From: Clostridia bacterium
Lineage (GTDB): Bacteria > Bacillota > Clostridia > Christensenellales > Aristaeellaceae
DNA length: 51,757 nt
Assembly: GCA_017541205.1 (NCBI GenBank)
Contig: JAFXZO010000057.1
Coordinates: 1 to 51,757 of the forward strand
Direction of reading: 5' to 3'
This document shows, in pieces, positions 1 to 9,148 of the stretch. Under the pieces are notes generated by a model. That model saw only the letters and a program-made list of their open reading frames with translations. It searched no databases and was not told the origin of the DNA. A program made the position numbers and the translations under genes. The number at the start of each line of letters is the position of its first letter. The first letter of the stretch is position 1.

Positions 1-2
1 CC

Positions 3-440
3 TCCACCGAGACCGCCGCGTTCCTGGGATGCCTCGAGGAAGCGGGCAAGCTGCCCAAGACCATCCTCTATTCCCTGAACACCAACGATAACGCCGCCAT
101 CGATACGATCCTGGGCTGCTTCCAGAACGATGAAACCGTGGGCAAGATCCAGCATGGCTCCGCCTGGTGGTTCAACGATCACTTTGACGGCATGTCCGAA
201 CAGCTCAAATCCCTGGGCAGCCTGGGGTATCTGGCCGGGTTCGTCGGCATGCTGACCGACAGCCGCTCCTTCCTTTCCTATCCCCGGCATGAGTATTTCC
301 GCCGCATCCTGTGCCGTATCTTCGGCCAGTGGGTGGAGGAAGGCTTCTATCCCGAGGACATGGAAACGCTTAAGGAAATCGTCCGGGATATCAGCTATTA
401 CAACGCCAAGCGTTATTTCGGGTTCACGCGCAAGCAATAA
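3..440 (+). CDS. uxaC: Glucuronate isomerase, C-terminal part (cut by window edge)
   Basis: This is the last 145 residues of a glucuronate/galacturonate isomerase, which interconverts D-glucuronate and D-fructuronate at the head of hexuronate breakdown. The frame is open from the first bases of the window, so the start lies outside. Recognisable family segments are the TILYSLN stretch, the QHGSAWWFND motif, and the closing segment with MLTDSRSFLSYPRHEYFRRI, which is typical of UxaC C-termini. An intrinsic terminator follows at 458-500. Glucuronic acid is a common side chain of xylan, so the gene fits the xylan operon that begins at 2911. The family assignment is secure; the link to xylan is inference. 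Confidence 0.93.
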   Translation, partial: STETAAFLGCLEEAGKLPKTILYSLNTNDNAAIDTILGCFQNDETVGKIQHGSAWWFNDHFDGMSEQLKSLGSLGYLAGFVGMLTDSRSFLSYPRHEYFRRILCRIFGQWVEEGFYPEDMETLKEIVRDISYYNAKRYFGFTRKQ

Positions 441-457
441 CGGAACGTAAATAACGA

Positions 458-500
458 GCAGGTGTCCCCGCCGTGAATGGCCGGGACGCCTGCTTTTCTT
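458..500 (+). terminator. Intrinsic terminator after uxaC
   Basis: The arms GCAGGTGTCCC and GGGACGCCTGC form an 11-bp stem with one G-T pair, followed by TTTTCTTT. It lies 18 bases past the uxaC stop and separates that gene from the convergent sirtuin gene. Confidence 0.85.
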
Positions 501-510
501 TACGCTGTGA

Positions 511-1227
511 TTATTTGTCCTCCAGAAAGCCGCGCATCACTTCTTCCACGTTCTCATGAAGGACCAGGGCGGCCTTTTTGTCGGCGGGCGTGGGCTCACG
601 GTTGATGACGACCAGGTTTTTGCCCTGAAAATATTCCAGGAAGGACGCGGCGGGCTCCACGGACAGGGATGTGCCCGCGACGATCAGGGTATCGGCGTTC
701 GAGATTTCACGGCATGCGCCGATGCAGACGTATTTATCCGGCGCTTCGCCGTAGAGCACCACGGATGGCTTGATGACCCCGCCGCATTTAACGCACCGCG
801 GGATCCCCGTGGAACGCAGGATCGCTTCCATGGGATAGGATGCCCCGCAGTCCATGCACGCGTTTTCGTGTACGCTGCCATGGATTTCGTATACCCGCCG
901 GTTTCCCGCGAGCTTGTGAAGCCCGTCGATATTCTGGGTCACGACGCCGCGCAGGATATCCCGTTTCTCCCATTGGTAAAGGACGCGGTGCGTTTCGTTC
1001 GGCCTTGCGTCGGGGTGCAGCATATACGCGCGGTAGAAATCGAAAAACGTTTCCGGGTGCAGGAAGAAAAACGATTTGCTCAGGATCATTTCCGGGCTCA
1101 AATCGCCAAAAGATTTTGCGTAGAGGCCTTTTCCGGAACGGAAATCCGGAATGCCGCTCGCGGTGGACACGCCGGCGCCGCCGAAGAATACGATGCGGCC
1201 GGAGCGCTCAATGATGCGTTTCAGCAT
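511..1227 (-). CDS. cobB: NAD-dependent protein deacylase, Sir2 family
   Basis: This 238-residue protein has a complete sirtuin core. The NAD-binding GAGVSTASGIPDFRS motif is near residue 18, TQNIDGLH carries the Asn-Asp pair, and HGS holds the catalytic histidine. Four cysteines in two pairs (CMDCG and CVKCGG) form the structural zinc site. Sirtuins remove acetyl or other acyl groups from lysines and consume NAD. The length is normal for class U/III bacterial sirtuins. The gene lies 16 bases downstream of the gene at 1244-1624 on the same strand, so the two are probably co-transcribed. A GAGG sequence precedes the ATG. The substrates cannot be told from sequence. Confidence 0.93.
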   Translation of the reverse strand: MLKRIIERSGRIVFFGGAGVSTASGIPDFRSGKGLYAKSFGDLSPEMILSKSFFFLHPETFFDFYRAYMLHPDARPNETHRVLYQWEKRDILRGVVTQNIDGLHKLAGNRRVYEIHGSVHENACMDCGASYPMEAILRSTGIPRCVKCGGVIKPSVVLYGEAPDKYVCIGACREISNADTLIVAGTSLSVEPAASFLEYFQGKNLVVINREPTPADKKAALVLHENVEEVMRGFLEDK

Positions 1228-1243
1228 GGGGGAGCCTCGCAGA

Positions 1244-1624
1244 TCATTTCATGGGGAAATAGGCGCGGTATGCGTCATAGCGGGTGGGAACGCCTTGGCT
1301 TTCATCGTAGCTCAGCAAACCGGAAAACGGCCTGAGCGACCGGACGGGGCTAAAGCCCGCGCGGCGCAAGGCGAGGTATTGATCGATCGTATCCTGACGC
1401 GCGGCGATCAGCAGCCATTCAAACCGCTCTTCCCGAGGGATATCCAGGTTTTCCTCATGGTAAAAGAGCAGGCCGTGCTTTTGAATGAGCGCTTCCGCTT
1501 CCGCGTGAAGGGCCGTATAATCTTCCCTGCTTAACGGCGGGGACAGCGCAAGCTGCTTGCATCCGGCCGCCGCGCATTCGCAGAAAGCCGTTATCATCCC
1601 CAGGATAAAGGATTTTTTGTCCAT
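1244..1624 (-). CDS. Hypothetical protein, possible lipoprotein
   Basis: I do not recognise this 126-residue protein. It begins MDKK, followed by a short hydrophobic stretch ending in AAAGC, which could be an atypical lipobox with Cys22. The rest looks soluble and partly helical, with charged residues around a KHGLLFYHEENLD segment. A GGAGGTGGCAAA ribosome site supports the ATG at 1624. It sits just upstream of the sirtuin gene in the same direction. Whether the N-terminus is a lipoprotein signal or a simple membrane anchor is uncertain. Confidence 0.6.
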   Translation of the reverse strand: MDKKSFILGMITAFCECAAAGCKQLALSPPLSREDYTALHAEAEALIQKHGLLFYHEENLDIPREERFEWLLIAARQDTIDQYLALRRAGFSPVRSLRPFSGLLSYDESQGVPTRYDAYRAYFPMK

Positions 1625-1750
1625 TTTGCCACCTCCGATAAAAATACAAGGGACGCGTGACGAGCGAGCGTTCCCGCTGCGGCGATCAGGCTTGTTCTCC
1701 GCGCAGGCGGCCCGATTCGCCGCAAGAAAGAAAACGGTATAACCCTTGGA

Positions 1751-2677
1751 TCATTTTTCTCCCTCGAGCCGGGCGTAGATCTGGCGGAACCTGCTGGGGG
1801 AGCATTTCCGGTGGGCGTAGTAGGCGCGGCTGAACACGGCGGGATTGCTGTATCCGCAGCGGGTGGCCACCTCGGTAATGGGGAGGGAGGAATTCATCAG
1901 CAGCCGATCAGCTTCTAAAAAGCGCCGCACGGTCAAATAATTGCTGAAGGAATCGCGGGTATACTGTTTGAACAGGCGGGAGAAATAAGCGCTGGAGAGG
2001 TTATAGCGTCGGGAAAGGCTGGTCAGCGTCAGGTCCTCCGCAAAATGGCTGTCGATGTAGGAAACGACCTGTTCAAACATTTCGTCATGCTCATGACGCT
2101 TGTCCAGCTGCGCCGTTTCCTTAAAATGCGTTTCACGCTGCGCAAAAATGAGCTCCACCAGCCGAAGCACGGACGAATCGAACAGGACCTCCCGCATGAC
2201 GTTATCGCTGAAGTAATCGTTCCGCATCAATTCCAGCAGGCTGGACACCTTGGTATACAGAGCCGGCATCCTCTGACGGGAGATCAGGATCGGCTGGCGC
2301 GGCTGAAACCGGATCTCCCTGCAGGAGGGGATGTGTTCAAGCCATTGCAGCCCGATCAGATAGACCCAGCCGTTGCAGTCGCTGCCGGGGTTCAGATCGT
2401 GCAGGGCGCCCGCGGGCAGAACCAGGATGTCTTCGGGCTGGACGGTATAGGTTTTATGTTCCGTATGGATCGTGTACTGGGAATGCACGCATTGAATGAT
2501 CTCCAGACAGTCGTGCCAATGCTTGGGATAGCAGGTGCCTTGGTGCGTATACCACACGCGGATGGCCGTCCCGGGAAGATACTGCACCTCTTCTTTTAAT
2601 CCATGCAGGCGCTGGGGATATATCTGTTCGCCCTTCGGCTGGGGAAACGGGCTGGTTTCCGAGAATCCGACTTTCAT
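1751..2677 (-). CDS. AraC-family transcriptional regulator with cupin sensor domain
   Basis: The protein has an N-terminal cupin-type sensing domain, with HWHDCLEIIQC and the downstream VLPAGALHDLNPG turn, and a C-terminal AraC double helix-turn-helix that includes LSSAYFSRLFKQ and CGYSNPAVFSRAY. Such regulators usually bind a sugar and activate adjacent transport and hydrolase genes. I place the start at 2677 (MKVGFSE, 308 residues) because GGGAGGTCGTT precedes that ATG. An upstream alternative at 2776 would lie beyond the promoter at 2739-2767. The gene is divergent from the xylan operon at 2911, so it is the likely activator of that operon. The inducer is unknown, and xylo-oligosaccharide or a relative is an inference from the gene context. 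Confidence 0.9.
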   Translation of the reverse strand: MKVGFSETSPFPQPKGEQIYPQRLHGLKEEVQYLPGTAIRVWYTHQGTCYPKHWHDCLEIIQCVHSQYTIHTEHKTYTVQPEDILVLPAGALHDLNPGSDCNGWVYLIGLQWLEHIPSCREIRFQPRQPILISRQRMPALYTKVSSLLELMRNDYFSDNVMREVLFDSSVLRLVELIFAQRETHFKETAQLDKRHEHDEMFEQVVSYIDSHFAEDLTLTSLSRRYNLSSAYFSRLFKQYTRDSFSNYLTVRRFLEADRLLMNSSLPITEVATRCGYSNPAVFSRAYYAHRKCSPSRFRQIYARLEGEK

Positions 2678-2738
2678 AACGACCTCCCTGACGATACGAG
2701 ATCCGGCAATGATATTCCTGAAAAAACGGCCTGTATCT

Positions 2739-2767
2739 ATCATACCATTATTGGACAAAAAATGCAA
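2739..2767 (-). promoter_or_regulatory. Promoter of the AraC-type regulator gene
   Basis: Read on the minus strand, TTGCAT and TATGAT are separated by exactly 17 bases. The predicted start is about 50 bases before the ATG at 2677. The -10 and the bases after it (TATGATAGATACAG) match those of the promoter at 25036-25064 except at one position. Confidence 0.75.
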
Positions 2768-2820
2768 ATAATGCAAAAAAAGCTGACATGGAAAGCAATG
2801 CCGAAGCAGGCAAGAATCAA

Positions 2821-2826
2821 TACAAT
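2821..2826 (+). promoter_or_regulatory. Candidate -10 of the xylan operon promoter
   Basis: TACAAT lies 85 bases before the first operon gene and no acceptable -35 box lies 16-18 bases upstream. A missing -35 fits a promoter that needs an activator such as the divergent AraC protein. This is a weak call based on position and one hexamer. Confidence 0.3.
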
Positions 2827-2910
2827 AAAATCACGAGTGGAATCGAAAAATCGTACGCGCCGATCCCGCTTCTCTATCAAAAAAGCCGCTGATTTGGAGG
2901 GGTTTACAGG

Positions 2911-5805
2911 ATGGAAACGGTGCATAAGTCCGTTTGGCGCAAGTGGGCGGTCCTTGCCGCGGTGATCGCTGCCGCGGCGCTTTGGTTTGCCCTCTCCTCC
3001 GGCACGGAAAACTATCGGGACAAATATGCCGGGGAAGACCTGCAAAGCATGGTGTCGGATATTGGCAGGACCAATACCTACGCCGCTTATTTGCAGCGCC
3101 ATCAGGACGCGGCGCGGGCCACGGAGGATATCGTCGTGGAAGGAAGCGCGGCGGAGCATGCGCAGGGCGTTTCCATCGATCCCGAAACAGGCGCGCTCAG
3201 AACGGAAAACGGCTCCGTGGCGCAATGGAAAATCAGCGTGCCGGAAAGCGGCTTTTACGGCATCCGCCTGGAATACTATGCCCTGCCCTCCCGCGGCGTT
3301 GACGTGGAGCGCGCGCTGCGCCTGAACGGCGAGATCCCCTTCCAGGGCGCGGAGCAATTTGTGTTCTCCCGCATGTGGACGGACGCCGCCCCGATCCGGC
3401 AGGATAATCAGGGCAACGATATCCGCCCCACCCAGACGGAGGTTTTCGGCTGGCAGACCGCCTATTGCCGGGACGCCCAGGGACATTATACCGAGCCCTA
3501 CCTTTTCTATTTTGAAAAAGGTGAAAATACCGTGAGCCTGGAAGCCTCCAGCGAACCCATGCTGATCCGCTCCCTGACGCTGACGGCGGAAAGCGAAAGG
3601 AAAACATACCAGACCTACCAGGCGGCGCACGCGAACGAAAAGGACGCTTCGCCCGCGGATTACGTCCTTACCATGCAGGGCGAAAACGCGTCGCTCCGTT
3701 CATCCCCCTCCCTCTACGCGCGCTACGACCGTTCTTCGCCCGCGACCGATCCCTACAGCGTGAGCGTCACCAAAATGAACATGATCGGCGGCGAATCTTG
3801 GCGCAGCGCGGGGCAGTGGATCGAATGGCAGTTTGAGATCCCGACGGACGGCTTTTACAACATCACGATCAAAGCCCGGCAGAATTACGCCCGCGGCAGC
3901 ATATCCTCGCGCACGCTGTATCTGGACGGCCAGGTGCCTTTCCGGGAGATGGAAACCATTTCCTTCTCCTACGATAACCGCTGGAACCAATTGACCCTGG
4001 CGGACGGACAGGGCAAGCCCTACCGGTTTTTCCTGAGCGCCGGGGCGCATACGCTCCGTTTGGAAGTGACCCTGGGCGGCCTTGGCGAACAGCTGGCCGC
4101 GATGGAAGAAAGCATTTACCGGCTGAACCAAATGTATCGGAAGATCCTGGTGCTCACCGGCACGACGCCGGATACCTACCGCGATTATAAGCTGCATCTG
4201 GTGTATCCGGAGGTTATCCGGAATATGGGCACGGAGAGCAAGGTGCTCTATAAGATGGTGGACGATCTGGTGGCTGTGACCGGGCAGAAGAACGACCGGA
4301 TCGCCGCGGCGCAGACGCTGGCTATCCAATTGGAGGATTTTGCGGACGATCCCGGCAGGATCACCCAGAATTTTCCCGGCTTCAAGGATAACATCACCGC
4401 CCTCGGCACGGCCATGCAGGGCCTGAGCGAAAGCAAGCTGGACGTGGACAAGATCATCATTTCCGCGGACGGCGTCAAGCTGAAAGAGGAAGCGCAGGAT
4501 TTCTTTACCGGCCTGCTTCACGAGATCCGCTCCAATATCGCCAGCTATACCATCAATTACGACGCCCTGGGCGATGTGTACAAGGGCGACGTGATCGAGG
4601 TCTGGATCATGACGGGCCGCGACCAGAGCACGATCCTCAAAACCATGGTGGACGATACCTTCACCCCGACCACCGGCATCCCCATCAACGTGAAGCTGGT
4701 CGACGCGGGCGCGCTGCTCAACGCCGTCGTGGCGGGCAACGGGCCGGACATCGTGCTTTCGACCGATTCCTGGAACCCCGTCAATTACGCCCTTCGCCAC
4801 GCGGTGGAGGATCTGACGCAATTCGACGATCTGGAAGAAGTGCTCGCGGATTTCTACCCGAGCGCGTACGCCGCCTTCAAATTCGACGACGGCATTTACG
4901 CGCTGCCGGAAACCCAGCTGTGCAACGTGCTCTTCTACCGCAAGGACGTGCTTTCGGATTACGGGCTTAAGCCCCCTCAGACCTGGGATGAGCTGATCGC
5001 GATGCTGCCCACCATCCAGGGCTCCAACATGAGCGTCGGCATCCCGTACCCGGATATCGCCGCGCCGAACCTGGCCACCTATTACGCCATGGTGTACCAG
5101 CAGGGCGGCTCCATTTACAACGAACAGGGCACCAAGGCCATGGTGGCGAACGAAGCGGGCGTAAAGGCGTTTGAAATGTACACCTCGCTCTACAACGATT
5201 ACGGCCTGCCCGTGGTGTTCGATTTCCTGAGCCGTTTCCGCTCCGGCGAAATGGTCATGGGGATTTTCGATTATACGATCTTCAACACCCTGATGGTGTC
5301 CGCGCCGGAGATCCGCGGCCTGTGGGACATTGCGGTGATCCCGGGCACGGAGCGCACGGACGAAAACGGGAATACCTACATCGACCACAGCGGCCACAGC
5401 CAGGGCGCGTGCTGCATGATGATCGCGACGAACAACGAAAAAACCAAGCGTGACGGCTGGGAATTCATGAAATGGTGGGTATCCGCGGAAACACAGGTGC
5501 GCTTCGGCCGGGAAATGGAGAGCCTGCTGGGCTCCTCCGCCCGCTACGCCACCGCCAACGTGAAGGCCATTGAGCAACTGCCCTGGAGCGAAGAGCAACT
5601 GACCGTCATCCGGGAACAGATGCGCTGGGCAGTCGGCTTCCGGGAGGTCGCGGGCGGCTATTACACCAACCGCCATTTGACCAACGCCATCAGAAAGATC
5701 ATCAACGAGCACGTTGACCAGCGCGAAACCATCACCAATTACGCCCGCACCATCAACGAAGAAATCATCAAAAAGCGCGAAGAATTCGGCTTGCCGATCG
5801 AATAA
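2911..5805 (+). CDS. Large membrane-anchored sugar ABC binding protein with two N-terminal beta-sandwich-like modules
   Basis: The 964-residue protein starts with a short cytoplasmic segment and one membrane helix (about residues 11-29). There is no lipobox cysteine. Two related segments follow, at about 100-225 and 300-390. Each has an ESGFY/TDGFY turn, a LRLNGEIPF/LYLDGQVPF strand and a bulky C-terminal strand, as in carbohydrate-binding galactose-binding-like modules. A helical linker leads to a type 1 solute-binding domain from about 550 (VIEVWIMTGRDQST, GNGPDIVLSTDSWNP, TWDELIAMLPTI). It is first in the operon and is followed by two permease genes. It probably captures xylan-derived oligosaccharides. 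Ordinary binding proteins have about 420-550 residues, so the N-terminal extension is unusual. GGAGG lies 10 bases before the ATG. Confidence 0.85.
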   Translation: METVHKSVWRKWAVLAAVIAAAALWFALSSGTENYRDKYAGEDLQSMVSDIGRTNTYAAYLQRHQDAARATEDIVVEGSAAEHAQGVSIDPETGALRTENGSVAQWKISVPESGFYGIRLEYYALPSRGVDVERALRLNGEIPFQGAEQFVFSRMWTDAAPIRQDNQGNDIRPTQTEVFGWQTAYCRDAQGHYTEPYLFYFEKGENTVSLEASSEPMLIRSLTLTAESERKTYQTYQAAHANEKDASPADYVLTMQGENASLRSSPSLYARYDRSSPATDPYSVSVTKMNMIGGESWRSAGQWIEWQFEIPTDGFYNITIKARQNYARGSISSRTLYLDGQVPFREMETISFSYDNRWNQLTLADGQGKPYRFFLSAGAHTLRLEVTLGGLGEQLAAMEESIYRLNQMYRKILVLTGTTPDTYRDYKLHLVYPEVIRNMGTESKVLYKMVDDLVAVTGQKNDRIAAAQTLAIQLEDFADDPGRITQNFPGFKDNITALGTAMQGLSESKLDVDKIIISADGVKLKEEAQDFFTGLLHEIRSNIASYTINYDALGDVYKGDVIEVWIMTGRDQSTILKTMVDDTFTPTTGIPINVKLVDAGALLNAVVAGNGPDIVLSTDSWNPVNYALRHAVEDLTQFDDLEEVLADFYPSAYAAFKFDDGIYALPETQLCNVLFYRKDVLSDYGLKPPQTWDELIAMLPTIQGSNMSVGIPYPDIAAPNLATYYAMVYQQGGSIYNEQGTKAMVANEAGVKAFEMYTSLYNDYGLPVVFDFLSRFRSGEMVMGIFDYTIFNTLMVSAPEIRGLWDIAVIPGTERTDENGNTYIDHSGHSQGACCMMIATNNEKTKRDGWEFMKWWVSAETQVRFGREMESLLGSSARYATANVKAIEQLPWSEEQLTVIREQMRWAVGFREVAGGYYTNRHLTNAIRKIINEHVDQRETITNYARTINEEIIKKREEFGLPIE

Positions 5806-5825
5806 AGAGAGGGGAGGGAAACGCA

Positions 5826-6764
5826 ATGAGTTCACTGGCTGCCAAATATGTTCGGTCTAGGAAACGCAAGGCCGCGATCGCCTGGGATAAGGCCAAGCGG
5901 ATGAAGGTGTGCTATCTTTTCCTGCTGCCGCACGCGGTCCTCTTCCTCACCTTCTACATCCTGCCCATGTTCTCCTCGATCTTCTATTCCTTTACGTATT
6001 ACAACATCCTGGAGCCGGCCAAGTTCATCGGGCTGAAAAACTATACGAACCTGCTGCTGCAGGACGACGTGTTCCTGGTCGCCGTCAAGAACACCTTCCT
6101 GATCGCCATCATTACCGGCCCGCTGGGCTATCTGCTTTCCTTCGGGTTCGCCTGGTTCATCAACGAACTGCCGCGCTGGATCCGCACGCTGGCTGTGGTG
6201 ATTTTCTACGCGCCCTCCATCGCCGGGAACGCGTACACCATCTTTTCCATCATCTTCCGCGGGGACGCCTATGGCTGGCTGAACGCCACGCTGATGAAGA
6301 TGGGCATCCTGTATCAGCCAAGGCTGTGGCTGTCCGATCCGTCCACGATCATGCCGGTGCTGATCCTGGTCATCCTGTGGATGAGCATGTCCACGGGCTT
6401 TCTGGCTTTCGTCGCCGGCCTTCAGGGCATTGATCAGGCCCAGTACGAAGCCGGTTATGTGGACGGCATCCGCAACCGCTGGCAGGAACTGTACTACATC
6501 ACCCTGCCCAACATGAAGCCCATGCTGCTCTTCGGCGCGGTCATGGCCATCACGCAGTCCTTCAACGTGGCGGATGTTCCCATGGCGCTGGCGGGCTTCC
6601 CCAGCACCGATTACGCGGCGCACACGGTGGTCATTCACCTGTATGACTACGGCTATACGCGCTTTGAAATGGGCTACGCCTCCGCCATCGCCACGCTCCT
6701 TTTCCTGACGATGATCCTGTGCAATAAGATGATTCAGAGCGCATTAAGGAAGGTGGGCACATGA
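5826..6764 (+). CDS. Sugar ABC transporter permease (MalF/UgpA type)
   Basis: This 312-residue membrane protein has six predicted helices and the binding-protein-dependent permease EAA loop, EAGYVDGIRNRWQELYYITL, which docks the ATPase. The N-terminal basic segment (KRKAAIAWDKAKRMK) precedes the first helix. GGGGAGGG lies close before the ATG, 20 bases after the binding-protein stop. It overlaps the next permease by four bases (ATGA), as is usual for paired permeases. No ATPase gene is in the operon, so a shared MsmX-type ATPase elsewhere is expected. Confidence 0.93.
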   Translation: MSSLAAKYVRSRKRKAAIAWDKAKRMKVCYLFLLPHAVLFLTFYILPMFSSIFYSFTYYNILEPAKFIGLKNYTNLLLQDDVFLVAVKNTFLIAIITGPLGYLLSFGFAWFINELPRWIRTLAVVIFYAPSIAGNAYTIFSIIFRGDAYGWLNATLMKMGILYQPRLWLSDPSTIMPVLILVILWMSMSTGFLAFVAGLQGIDQAQYEAGYVDGIRNRWQELYYITLPNMKPMLLFGAVMAITQSFNVADVPMALAGFPSTDYAAHTVVIHLYDYGYTRFEMGYASAIATLLFLTMILCNKMIQSALRKVGT

Positions 6765-7639
6765 GCGCGATCAAGAAAAAGGGCGTCAGCGGCCTGAGGC
6801 GCCGCCCCAACCGCTCGGTCATGGGCGACGCAGGCGTATGGCTGCTTTTGATCCTGGTGGCCGTCATGATGGCCTTCCCGCTGGTATTCGCCGTTTCCAG
6901 CGCCTTAAAGCCGCTGGACGAGCTGTTCCGCTTCCCGCCGACCGTGTTTCCCCGCCATCCCACCCTGGATAACTTCAGCGATCTGATGGTGACGATGGGG
7001 CAGAGCTGGGTGCCCTTCTCCCGGTATCTGACCAATACGGTGGGCATGACGCTGCTGGGCACGATGGGGCATCTTTTGATCGCCTCCATGGCGGCCTTCG
7101 TGCTGGCAAAGTATGATTTTCCGGGCGGAAGGACGTATTTCGCCGTCGTGGTGACGGCCCTGATGTTCAACGGCTATGTGACCGCCATCCCCAACTACGT
7201 CACCATGAGCCGCCTGCACATCATCGATACGGCCTGGTCCGTGATCCTGCCCGCGTTCTCCGCGCCCATGGGCCTGTTCCTGATGAAGCAGTTTATGGAA
7301 AGCATCCCCATGTCCCTGATCGAATCGGCCAAGCTGGACGGCGCGAAGGAATTCCGGATCTTCTGGACCATCGTGATGCCGATCGTCAAGCCCGCGTGGC
7401 TGACGCTGATCATCTTCTCCGTGCAGGGGCTTTGGAACAACCGCGCTTCCGCCGTGATCTATTCGGAAAGCAAAAAGACGCTGGTCTACGCTTTGCAGCA
7501 GATCCAGGCCGGCGGCATCGCCCGCACGGGCCAGGCGGCGGCGGTCACCGTGGTGGTCATGATCGTGCCCATCGTCACGTTCATTCTCTCCCAGAGCCAG
7601 ATCCTGGAAACCATGGCGACGTCCGGCTTAAAGGATTAA
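6761..7639 (+). CDS. Sugar ABC transporter permease (MalG/UgpE type)
   Basis: This 292-residue partner permease begins at an ATGA overlap with the previous gene. It has an N-terminal helix (WLLLILVAVMMAFPLVFAV), the family segment YLTNTVGMTLLGTMGHLL and an EAA-type loop ESAKLDGAKEFRIFWTIVMP. It ends with the usual FILSQSQILETMATSGLKD-like tail. With the products of 2911 and 5826 it forms the first importer of the cluster. Confidence 0.93.
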   Translation: MSAIKKKGVSGLRRRPNRSVMGDAGVWLLLILVAVMMAFPLVFAVSSALKPLDELFRFPPTVFPRHPTLDNFSDLMVTMGQSWVPFSRYLTNTVGMTLLGTMGHLLIASMAAFVLAKYDFPGGRTYFAVVVTALMFNGYVTAIPNYVTMSRLHIIDTAWSVILPAFSAPMGLFLMKQFMESIPMSLIESAKLDGAKEFRIFWTIVMPIVKPAWLTLIIFSVQGLWNNRASAVIYSESKKTLVYALQQIQAGGIARTGQAAAVTVVVMIVPIVTFILSQSQILETMATSGLKD

Positions 7640-7654
7640 GGAGGTGCGCGGCTG

Positions 7655-9148
7655 ATGAAACGTTTCCTGGCTTTCTTCGCAGTCTGCCTTGCGCTGTGCG
7701 TGCTGTGCGCTCCCGCGGCGCGGGCGGTGGACGGCTATCAGTACAGCTACACCTATACCTACGATTACTGGGAGGATATCCGCCGTTCGCCCGACGCTTA
7801 CCGCGCCAAGCTCATGATTTCGGGCGGAGCGCTGGGCGTGCCCGGGGGGCTGAAAACGCCCCAGGGCCTGTTCGTCCGGGGCGAGGATATCTATATCTGC
7901 GATACGGGAAATAACCGGATCATCCAATTGCGGCTTACCGAGGACGGCGCGCAGGTCCTGCGCGTGATCGATTCCTTTTCGGGGGATACCGAGCCAAAGA
8001 CCTTTTCTTCGCCGCGCGATCTGTTCGTGGATGAAAACGGCGATCTGTTCATCGCCGATTTCAGCAATAACCGCGTGGTCCGGCTGGATAAGGACCTCAA
8101 CTGGAAGCTCAGCTTTACCAAGCCTTCGGACGCGACGTTTGACCAATCGATGAATTTCCTGCCCAAAAAGCTGGTGGCGGATACGTCCGGCCGCATTTAT
8201 GTGCTGGCGCAGAACGTCAATAAGGGCTTGGTCAAATTCGAGGCCAACGGGGATTTTACCGGCTTCATCGGCGCTTCCAAGGTGCGCTACAGATGGACGG
8301 ATTATATCTGGAAGGTGCTTTCCACCAAGGAGCAGCGCGAGCAGCAGGAAGCGTTCGTCCCCACGGAATACGATAACGTGACGCTGGATGAAAAAGGCTT
8401 TTTCTATGTGGTGACCAAGACCTTCAGCGAAAACGAGCTCAGGAACGGCTCGGCGGAGCCTGTGCGCCGCCTGAATGCCGTTGGCAACAATATCCTGGTG
8501 GAAAACGGCCACCATTTCGTGATCGGCGATCTGCAGTGGGCGGCCGGCAATACCAACATCACCAACAGCGGCCCGAGCAAATTTGTGGATGTGACCGTAT
8601 TGCAGGACGACATTTATACCGTGCTGGATTCCACCCACAATCGGCTGTTCACCTACGATCAGCAGGGCAATATGCTCTGGGCTTTTGGCGGCGTCGGCAA
8701 TTCCGACGGGTTCTTTAACCGTCCGGTCGCGCTGGAGCATCAGGGGCTGGATCTGCTGGTGCTGGACGAGGCGGGCTCGCTTACCGTGATGACCCCGACG
8801 GAATACGGCAAGCTCGTCTACGAGGCCATTGCCCTTTACCGCATCGGCGATTATGAAGGCTCCGCGGAAACCTGGCGGCAGGTGCTGGCCCAGAACGCGA
8901 ACTGCGATTCCGCCTATGTCGGCATGGGCCGCGCGTTTTTGCAGCAGGAAAAGTACGAGGAAGCCATGCAGTATTTCAAGATGGCCCAGGATACCATCAA
9001 TTATTCCGAGGCGTGGCGGCTGCACCGCATGGAGCTGGTTGAAAAGAACGTGGGCTGGGTGTTCGCGATCGCCGTGGTGATCCTGGTGGTGCCCTTGGCC
9101 GTGAAAAGGATCCGGTTCATTATCTGGGAGGTGAAGCAGGAGCCATGA
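7655..9148 (+). CDS. Secreted NHL-repeat/TPR protein with C-terminal membrane anchor
   Basis: The 497-residue protein has a signal peptide ending ARA-VDG. About 330 residues of NHL beta-propeller repeats follow, for example GLFVRGEDIYICDTGNNRII, DLFVDENGDLFIADFSNNRV and DDIYTVLDSTHNRLFTY. Near residues 390-450 there is a pair of TPR-like helices (YRIGDYEGSAETWRQVL, QQEKYEEAMQYFKMA). One membrane helix (VGWVFAIAVVILVVPLA) and a basic tail end the protein. The propeller therefore faces outward. NHL propellers bind proteins or sugars, but no enzyme motif is visible. It overlaps the YIP1 gene by four bases. I infer a scaffold or sensor role with the flanking importers. Confidence 0.8.
   Translation: MKRFLAFFAVCLALCVLCAPAARAVDGYQYSYTYTYDYWEDIRRSPDAYRAKLMISGGALGVPGGLKTPQGLFVRGEDIYICDTGNNRIIQLRLTEDGAQVLRVIDSFSGDTEPKTFSSPRDLFVDENGDLFIADFSNNRVVRLDKDLNWKLSFTKPSDATFDQSMNFLPKKLVADTSGRIYVLAQNVNKGLVKFEANGDFTGFIGASKVRYRWTDYIWKVLSTKEQREQQEAFVPTEYDNVTLDEKGFFYVVTKTFSENELRNGSAEPVRRLNAVGNNILVENGHHFVIGDLQWAAGNTNITNSGPSKFVDVTVLQDDIYTVLDSTHNRLFTYDQQGNMLWAFGGVGNSDGFFNRPVALEHQGLDLLVLDEAGSLTVMTPTEYGKLVYEAIALYRIGDYEGSAETWRQVLAQNANCDSAYVGMGRAFLQQEKYEEAMQYFKMAQDTINYSEAWRLHRMELVEKNVGWVFAIAVVILVVPLAVKRIRFIIWEVKQEP

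Noticed and set aside
2838-2851. Possible catabolite (cre) site TGGAATCGAAAAAT before the xylan operon
   Set aside because: Only six of eight fixed cre positions match and the 3' CA is missing.
3700-5835. Very long open frame on the minus strand opposite the large binding protein
   Set aside because: Its text is rich in His, Arg and Val-Asp-Gly repeats, as expected when GC-rich codons are read in the opposite frame. The plus-strand protein has a clear family.
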